Assembly: GCA_036782915.1 (NCBI GenBank)
Contig: DAIPYE010000040.1
Coordinates: 1 to 20,582, forward strand
Length of the DNA: 20,582 nucleotides
Source: JAEUSI01 sp036782915
GTDB taxonomy: Bacteria; Bacteroidota; Ignavibacteria; Tepidaquicellales; Tepidaquicellaceae
Reading direction: 5' to 3'
The first letter of the stretch is position 1, and every line of letters begins with the position of its first letter. Position numbers and translations under genes: made by a program. The notes under the pieces were generated by a model. The model saw only the letters and a program-made list of their open reading frames with translations, searched no databases and was not told the DNA's origin. This document shows, one piece after another, positions 16,701 to 20,582 of this stretch.

Positions 16701-17544
16701 TCTCTCCGGAAGAAGCGTTGACAATATTGCGCCGCTTATGTTATCAATATTTACTGCCGCTCCGGTTTTGAATAATGTAGTTTTAAACTGGAAGCGAAGT
16801 AATTCATCCGATCTGCTGAATTACATTATTTACAGAAGCACTTCACCGAATATTGACCCGGAGACTGAACCTGTAATTGCGACAACTTCTGATTCAACTT
16901 ATCTCGATACATCTCCTTTGAGCGGATTGTATTACTATTTCATTGTTGCTCAGGACATTCACAATAATAAAAGTCCTGTTGCAGTTGCCGAAAGTCCGAA
17001 TATGGCTTTGAATCTTACAATGTTCATAGAAGGATTTTATAATGCAGGAAGTAATTCACAGGTTAGTGATTCCGTTACTGTTGAATTAAGAAATGCAACT
17101 TCGCCTTTTGCTGTTGCTGATATATCAAAAGTTATTGCAGCTTCTGACGGAACTGCAATTTTTAAATTCGGCACTGCTTCAAACGGAAATTACTTCATAG
17201 CTGTAAAACACAGGAATTCAATTCAGACATGGAGTAATACAACAATTGCATTATCCGTTACAACTTCTGCGAATTTCAATTTTACTTCTTCAGTATCACA
17301 GGCATTTGGAAATAATATGATTCAAATTGATGCTTCACCGCTAAGATTTGCAATTTACAGCGGTGATGTGAATCAGGATGGAATTATTGATGCATCAGAT
17401 TTAAGCTCAGTGGAAAATGCAGCGTCGGTGTCATTAAGTGGATATGTATTAACTGATTTAACAGGGGATGATTTTGTTGATGCAGAAGATCTGAGTATTG
17501 TCGAGAATAATGCGTCGAATTCGGTGAGCGTAGCGCAACCGTGA
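13714..17544 (+). CDS. Secreted FG-GAP double-propeller protein with fibronectin-like region and dockerin-like C-terminus
   Basis: The protein has 1276 residues with a signal peptide (residues 1-27, ending SLFA). Residues about 98-887 hold 14 FG-GAP repeats of 58 residues, for example FGVSVSSAGDLNGDGYSDV; each carries a DxNxDG calcium-type loop. The integrin-alpha propeller has seven such blades, so 14 fits two propellers. Repeats 7 and 14 are the only ones with the loop Gly changed (INADGYDD, LNRDGYSD), and the linker after repeat 7 departs from the rest (NLYDYFMKGNLTEEF), which supports a 7+7 division. Residues about 888-1095 look like two fibronectin type III-like domains (IDLKWARSSYD; VVLNWKRSNSSDLLNYIIYR). 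Residues 1099-1276 are the module shared with the three genes at the left, with loops DVNQDGIIDASD and DLTGDDFVDAED. Likely a cell-surface or released adhesin; ligand unknown. No good ribosome site precedes the ATG. Confidence 0.88.
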   Translation: MKSILNSIIAIIFFICIGISSESLFAAQIQNDVKLNEQTQKNDSLPAGVTQDWLSSLTDENGNKFIQENSNSKSSEEESEGDAFQRKIFNGLSPGAGFGTSVSSAGDVNGDGYDDIIVSAFVYSSATGRAYIYYGGINMNTTPDVILTGEAINNYFGISVSSAGDVNGDGYSDVFAGAYGYNSNTGRAYIYFGSSNMDNTADVILTGGAASDLFGVSVSSAGDLNGDGYSDVIAGASGYISGTGRAYIYFGGSSMNNVADVTMTGAAASNFFGYSVSSAGDVNGDGFADVISGAYGYNSSTGRAYIYLGGTLMNNIADVTLTGEAVNNDLGYSVSSAGDVNGDGYADVIAGAFGYSAATGRAYIYYGSSNMNNAADVTITGEPGGSSFGASVSSAGDINGDGYADVISGAYAYNTFTGKVYVYFGGSSMNNVVDAALTGEGTGNSFGRSVSSAGDINADGYDDILIGANGFNANTGRVNLYDYFMKGNLTEEFTMTGESTGNSYGTVSSAGDVNGDGFDDMIVGASNYSSNTGRAYIYFGGVFMDNAADVILTGGAVNNYFGGSVSSAGDVNGDGYDDVIAGASAYSTNTGRAYIYFGGSSMDNTPDVTMTGGAVNNYFGCSVSSAGDANGDGYSDVIVGANGYNTNTGRAYIFYGGSSMNNTADITMTGETINNSFGSSVSFAGDMNGDGYSDVIVGAFRYTSNTGRAYVFFGSSSVNNQPDLTFTGENVGDYFGVSVSSADDVNGDGYSDIIVGAPVYNSSAGKVYIYYGGIMINNFADVIMVGEASTSLGGSVSSAGDVNGDGYSDVIAGAYTYNSNTGKACIYLGGSNMNSLTDAVMVGEGGIDQFGESVSSAGDLNRDGYSDFIVGSYYNNINTGKAYLYYGSAISIKPILMHVRDVPNDQGGFIDLKWARSSYDVISTNIITDYLIQRSAPPVSGNYAWVNIDYIPATKELFYSYIAGTPFDSSSLSNGAFFFRITARTSDPNQFWRSAILSGRSVDNIAPLMLSIFTAAPVLNNVVLNWKRSNSSDLLNYIIYRSTSPNIDPETEPVIATTSDSTYLDTSPLSGLYYYFIVAQDIHNNKSPVAVAESPNMALNLTMFIEGFYNAGSNSQVSDSVTVELRNATSPFAVADISKVIAASDGTAIFKFGTASNGNYFIAVKHRNSIQTWSNTTIALSVTTSANFNFTSSVSQAFGNNMIQIDASPLRFAIYSGDVNQDGIIDASDLSSVENAASVSLSGYVLTDLTGDDFVDAEDLSIVENNASNSVSVAQP

Positions 17545-17588
17545 TAAAGTATACTTTCATCAAAGTTACAGGAAGTAAGTAAGTTAAA

Positions 17589-17684
17589 TTTCACAATCGT
17601 GAAAGATTAACCGGCAGCCTGTGGATTACCACAGAGATTCTGAGGAACCCAACAGGTTGTCAGTTCAAACTGACATTTTGTCTT
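17589..17684. repeat. Three small hairpins, the last a possible terminator
   Basis: TTTCAC/GTGAAA (17589-17604), CTGTGG/CCACAG (17619-17634) and TGTCAGTT/AACTGACA (17658-17675) follow one another after the FG-GAP stop. The last is followed by ATTTTGTCTT, which could give weak termination of the FG-GAP transcript. Nothing else is seen in the 236 bases between the two convergent genes. Confidence 0.5.
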
Positions 17685-17780
17685 AAATTAAATTTTTAGA
17701 AATGATAATTTTATCAGCACATTTCTTTGAAAGGTATTGATCTAATATTCACATATTTATTTAAGATCCTTTTAGGAATG

Positions 17781-19274
17781 TCAACTCGCTCGGGGTGACC
17801 GATCGCCTTTTAATTCATTCACCTTTTCCATAAGCCATTTCTTAAAAGGAAGATTATGGTCTTTTAATATTTCCGTTTCAAGAATGCCGATATCTTTTTT
17901 ATTTCCGGATTCTTTTATATTTAATAATTCATTTACTTTTTTAAAAAATATTCTTTCACGGTCCTTTATTTTATCCGGAAGATCTTTAGTATTCGCAATA
18001 TATTCCTTTATGGATTTTGTGAGAGAATTTGCCTGCTCAAAATAACCTAGTTCAAAATAAATTAGCAGAAGCAGTTTCTTTGCATCCATTTTAAAATAAA
18101 AGAAATCATCATGAACCATTATAAGATTTTCCAGTGATTTACCGAATTCTTTTCTTCCGAAATGAACATACGCATACGAAAAATACCTCATGTTTTCGCG
18201 GTATTCCGGCTTTAATTCGTTTATATAATCATTTACAAAAGTTTCGAACCAGTCTGTTTCATTGAATGTAAATGCGCAGATAGCAATATTCCTGAATTTA
18301 ACTATATCCATAATATCATTCTCGCTGTTTTTATACACGCCAAGCTCAACAGATCTTTTATGTATCTCGAATTGCTCTCTTCCGAATATTCCGGGATTGT
18401 CATTCCGACATTGAAGAGAACAATATGAGATAAGCATTGTATATAGATAAAATCTTTCGCTCTGACCAAAAAGAGAATAGTATTCATCTACCATTTTTTT
18501 AAATTCAAAATAATATTTGTGATCTTCAGTATGTTTCATCATCAGATATGCCGCATAGTTTACCGCAACGTAGGGATAAAATTTATCATTATTTTTTTTC
18601 ATTACTTCCAAAACTCCCCCAGAATCAAGATGACTCATGAGATTATCAATAAGATTTTCTCTGAAATTAACATTGTGCGTCTTTGCTGCGATACTCAATT
18701 CGGGATTTCGGTAGCCTTTTATCAGTGCTGCCACCGCAAAACATTCACCTTGTAATATGATAGATTCCACAGCTCCTGAAATGTCGCCATTTTCAATATT
18801 GTACACCATAGAGTTTTGAGCTGAATAAAATTGATTAATAAAATCCATGACACCTCCTTTTTCCGGGAGTTCATTATTGGCAGTGGAATTTTTAAATATT
18901 TTCTCAAATTCTTTGTAAGATCGCTTCTCTCTGAGCCCATTCAAGAGATAGTATTCTCTCCTGTGGGAATCTTCATTCAGCCCGGTCTGAACAAGAAATT
19001 CTTTGCAGAGTTTAAACATTTCGGAAGACAGTGTATGTATTAAAGTTTTTGATTTTAATTTATCATACTTTTTTCCGGGATACAAATTTTCATAAAAATT
19101 CTTTTCGTTGAAAATTTCTTTCTCAAATCCCGGATAATATTTCTTCAGACAATTGAAAAACGCTGATAGATCTCGCCCGCGATTGAAGTAAGGCGATTCT
19201 ATGAATAATTCTAATTCCCGGAATTCATGCGATGTAAATGTTTTAATTAAATTTATAAGTTTGGAATTCTTCAT
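17781..19274 (-). CDS. Helical cytoplasmic protein of unknown function, paralogue of the gene at 11607
   Basis: The protein has 497 residues, without signal peptide or membrane segment. The start MKNSKLINLIKTFTSHEF aligns with the paralogue from its first residues, so 19274 is well supported. Conserved stretches are SPYFNRGRDLSAFFNCLKKYYPGF near residue 30 and, in the C-terminal half, YFSYAYVHFGRKEFGKSLENL and AKKLLLLIYFELG. Predicted structure is almost entirely helical, of the TPR-like type. The paralogue stops about where this protein reads EKVNELK; here eight more residues, GDRSPRAS, follow, coded by CACCCCGAGCGAGTTGA, which looks like part of an extragenic repeat. The gene is divergent from the FG-GAP gene at 19466 with 191 bases between them, as its paralogue is from the first FG-GAP gene. 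Function unknown. Confidence 0.75.
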   Translation of the reverse strand: MKNSKLINLIKTFTSHEFRELELFIESPYFNRGRDLSAFFNCLKKYYPGFEKEIFNEKNFYENLYPGKKYDKLKSKTLIHTLSSEMFKLCKEFLVQTGLNEDSHRREYYLLNGLREKRSYKEFEKIFKNSTANNELPEKGGVMDFINQFYSAQNSMVYNIENGDISGAVESIILQGECFAVAALIKGYRNPELSIAAKTHNVNFRENLIDNLMSHLDSGGVLEVMKKNNDKFYPYVAVNYAAYLMMKHTEDHKYYFEFKKMVDEYYSLFGQSERFYLYTMLISYCSLQCRNDNPGIFGREQFEIHKRSVELGVYKNSENDIMDIVKFRNIAICAFTFNETDWFETFVNDYINELKPEYRENMRYFSYAYVHFGRKEFGKSLENLIMVHDDFFYFKMDAKKLLLLIYFELGYFEQANSLTKSIKEYIANTKDLPDKIKDRERIFFKKVNELLNIKESGNKKDIGILETEILKDHNLPFKKWLMEKVNELKGDRSPRAS

Positions 19275-19459
19275 GAAAAAGTTTAAATGGAAAATTTTGT
19301 AAGAATAAAATATTCAGAAGTTAAATTATAGCTTATTTTTGATATTTTCAGCCTCATTTTTTATAATTTGTCTGTAAGAATCGCTAAAAAGTTTGGTTGG
19401 AGTAAGATATGATAATAAGTAATTTGTTAAAAATTAATTAATCAATCATATTTTCGGAG

Positions 19460-19468
19460 GGAAAAATG
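19460..19468 (+). promoter_or_regulatory. Strong Shine-Dalgarno deciding the start at 19466
   Basis: CGGAGGG at 19455-19461 lies five bases before the ATG. Most other genes here have weak or no such site, so this fixes the start of a gene whose stop is outside the window. Confidence 0.75.
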
Positions 19469-20582
19469 AGTATTAGAAATTTTACAATTGCAGCCATAAT
19501 TTCAATAGTTTTATTTTCATTTAAAGGTACAGATTCCATTTTAGAATCCTCCGAAAGCGGGCGGAACAGGGGAGTTGATTTAAATTGTCTTCCTCCGCCC
19601 TGCTTCGGAAATATTAAAAGCCAAAATAATCCGGAGAATAATTCATTGGACCATTCTGAGGGCATTCAGCCCTCTTCAAAAGATATTGACAAGAATTGGT
19701 ACTCAGGAGCAATGGAAAATATTCAGAGGGAAGAATATAAAATTACTTATTCCGAAGAACTCGGTGCGTTTCAGTCACCCAACCGTGCAAACAATATTCG
19801 TTTTATTTATCATAATGACGGGTTCACCGCTAAATCAAGGATCAACAAAATTCCGCTATTTGATCTCAGAGATAAGAGTATTAAGGAAAGTGATAAGAAG
19901 TATGAGAGTATTCCTGAGTGGAGCATAGATTTTGAACTTTCAGGCGTCAGACGTCAAATGTCAAACGATAAAAATTATACCCCCGCCGGCTTGTCAAACC
20001 GGCATGATTTTATCGGGGATCCATTTATACAGCTTGAAGAACATGAATTAAAAGTAGCAGGCAGCAAAGCATCAATTGAAAACGATAATATCCGGATTGA
20101 ATACACAAATAATGAAGATGGTATGCGACAGGATTTTATATTTAAGAAAAAACCTGAAGGCGAAGGAAAGCTAAGATTGAACATAAATGCCGGCACAAAA
20201 TTAAAGATGATAGTCGGAGCAGATGCGCTTATGTTTAAGGATAAAAATGGAGTTGATAAAATGAAATATTCCGCTCTCAAAGTGTGGGACGCAAACGGTG
20301 TCGAACTACGAGCCTATTTTGAGAAGAGTGAAAAATTACAAATTACAAATGACAAGTTACAAATAGAAAATCAAAAATCCCAAATCCGAAATTCCAAATC
20401 CCAAATCAAAGAAAATCTCAAATCATTCTCCATCGTAGTCAACGACGAAGAAGCAGTTTATCCAATAACTATTGACCCGCTTTCCACTAATCAAAGCTGG
20501 AAAGCAGAGAGCAATCAGGCAGGTGCTTACATGGGTTGCAGTGTCGCAACTGCCGGAGATGTTAACGGTGACGGGTACAGTG
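19466..20582 (+). CDS. FG-GAP repeat protein, 5' part only, with in-frame repeat insertions
   Basis: The frame is open from the ATG at 19466 to the right edge (372 codons). It has the best ribosome site in the window, GGAGGG ending five bases before the ATG. Residues 1-22 form a weak signal peptide (MSIRNFTIAAIISIVLFSFKG). Residues about 70-340 form a strand-rich region of no known name, ending YPITIDPL, which in related proteins precedes FG-GAP repeats. The first FG-GAP repeat begins at about residue 355: GAYMGCSVATAGDVNGDGYS, cut by the window edge. Three stretches look like foreign repeats read in frame: residues 29-48, 159-181 and about 290-320. The protein is likely exported and surface-bound; the remainder lies outside the window. 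It is divergent from the helical gene at 17781. Confidence 0.85.
   Translation, partial: MSIRNFTIAAIISIVLFSFKGTDSILESSESGRNRGVDLNCLPPPCFGNIKSQNNPENNSLDHSEGIQPSSKDIDKNWYSGAMENIQREEYKITYSEELGAFQSPNRANNIRFIYHNDGFTAKSRINKIPLFDLRDKSIKESDKKYESIPEWSIDFELSGVRRQMSNDKNYTPAGLSNRHDFIGDPFIQLEEHELKVAGSKASIENDNIRIEYTNNEDGMRQDFIFKKKPEGEGKLRLNINAGTKLKMIVGADALMFKDKNGVDKMKYSALKVWDANGVELRAYFEKSEKLQITNDKLQIENQKSQIRNSKSQIKENLKSFSIVVNDEEAVYPITIDPLSTNQSWKAESNQAGAYMGCSVATAGDVNGDGYS
19550..19609. repeat. Palindromic element inside the FG-GAP coding sequence
   Basis: TCCGAAAGCGGGCGGA (19550-19565) is inverted at TCCGCCCTGCTTCGGA (19594-19609), 13 of 16 bases pairing. The 60 bases are 20 whole codons and begin exactly on a codon boundary (residue 29). 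They code for a Pro/Cys-rich stretch, LNCLPPPCFG, unlike the rest of the protein. The element is GC-richer than its flanks. Confidence 0.65.
19940..20008. repeat. Second repeat-like insertion inside the FG-GAP coding sequence
   Basis: GTCAGACGTCAAATGTCAAACG is followed by a small palindrome, GCCGG (19985-19989) with CCGGC (19999-20003). It is read as SGVRRQMSNDK and NYTPAGLSNRHD, residues 159-181, between stretches of ordinary strand-like sequence. TCAAACGTCAAATG-type tracts are usual in extragenic repeats rather than in genes. Confidence 0.5.
20333..20421. repeat. CAAATCCCAAATCC-type tract read in frame
   Basis: AAATTACAAATTACAAATG is followed by AAATCCCAAATCCGAAATTC and CAAATCCCAAATC. The second part is the reverse complement of the tract at 581-620. 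It is translated as KLQITNDKLQIENQKSQ and then IRNSKSQIKENLK, residues about 290-320. Confidence 0.75.

Noticed and set aside
19438..20280. Short open frames on both strands in the last kilobase
   Set aside because: The plus frame from 19466 has a strong ribosome site and leads into an FG-GAP repeat; the others overlap it and show no family features.

Overview
The window looks like AT-rich chromosomal DNA from the Bacteroidota/Ignavibacteria part of the FCB group. The grounds are: a PorV/PorQ-like outer-membrane protein, the relic of a type IX secretion (T9SS) C-terminal signal, a promoter of the Bacteroidota form (TTTG, 19 bases, TAnnTTTG), secreted beta-propeller proteins, and mostly weak Shine-Dalgarno sequences. 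The lineage is an inference from these traits. I see no tRNA, rRNA, CRISPR array or transposase gene.

Left part (1-5142): three genes for secreted proteins end in the same C-terminal module of about 170 residues, a beta-rich half followed by a two-loop dockerin-like calcium-binding half. They are the 3' end of a gene entering from the left, an Asp-box (YCF48/BNR-like) propeller protein, and on the minus strand an SGNH-hydrolase-like protein. The last two converge on a bidirectional terminator. A fourth copy of the module ends the FG-GAP protein at 13714-17544.

Middle part (5143-11372): a PorV/PorQ-like barrel protein, a glycine-zipper exported protein, and a tight three-gene run (barrel protein, 531-residue lipoprotein-like protein, small lipoprotein). 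The spaces between them hold three promoter regions of one design: TTTGACA-like boxes repeated every 11 bp, then exactly 17 bp, then a TAnnTTTGTA element. This is the best candidate for an undescribed regulatory unit. The first array lies above the remains of a T9SS cargo gene. A second relic, the start of a lost tandem copy of the glycine-zipper gene, sits over and beyond that gene's 3' end.

Right part (11607-20582): one gene arrangement occurs twice. A minus-strand gene for a helical cytoplasmic protein of about 490 residues is divergent from a plus-strand gene for an exported FG-GAP propeller protein. The first FG-GAP protein has 14 repeats, which fit two seven-bladed propellers. The second runs off the right edge and carries at least three repeat-like stretches read in frame inside its N-terminal 325 codons.

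Overall, the genes describe a cell-surface/secretion region: exported propeller and hydrolase proteins sharing a C-terminal cassette, outer-membrane barrels, and lipoproteins. Small palindromic or G/T-rich repeats are common between genes and sometimes inside them.
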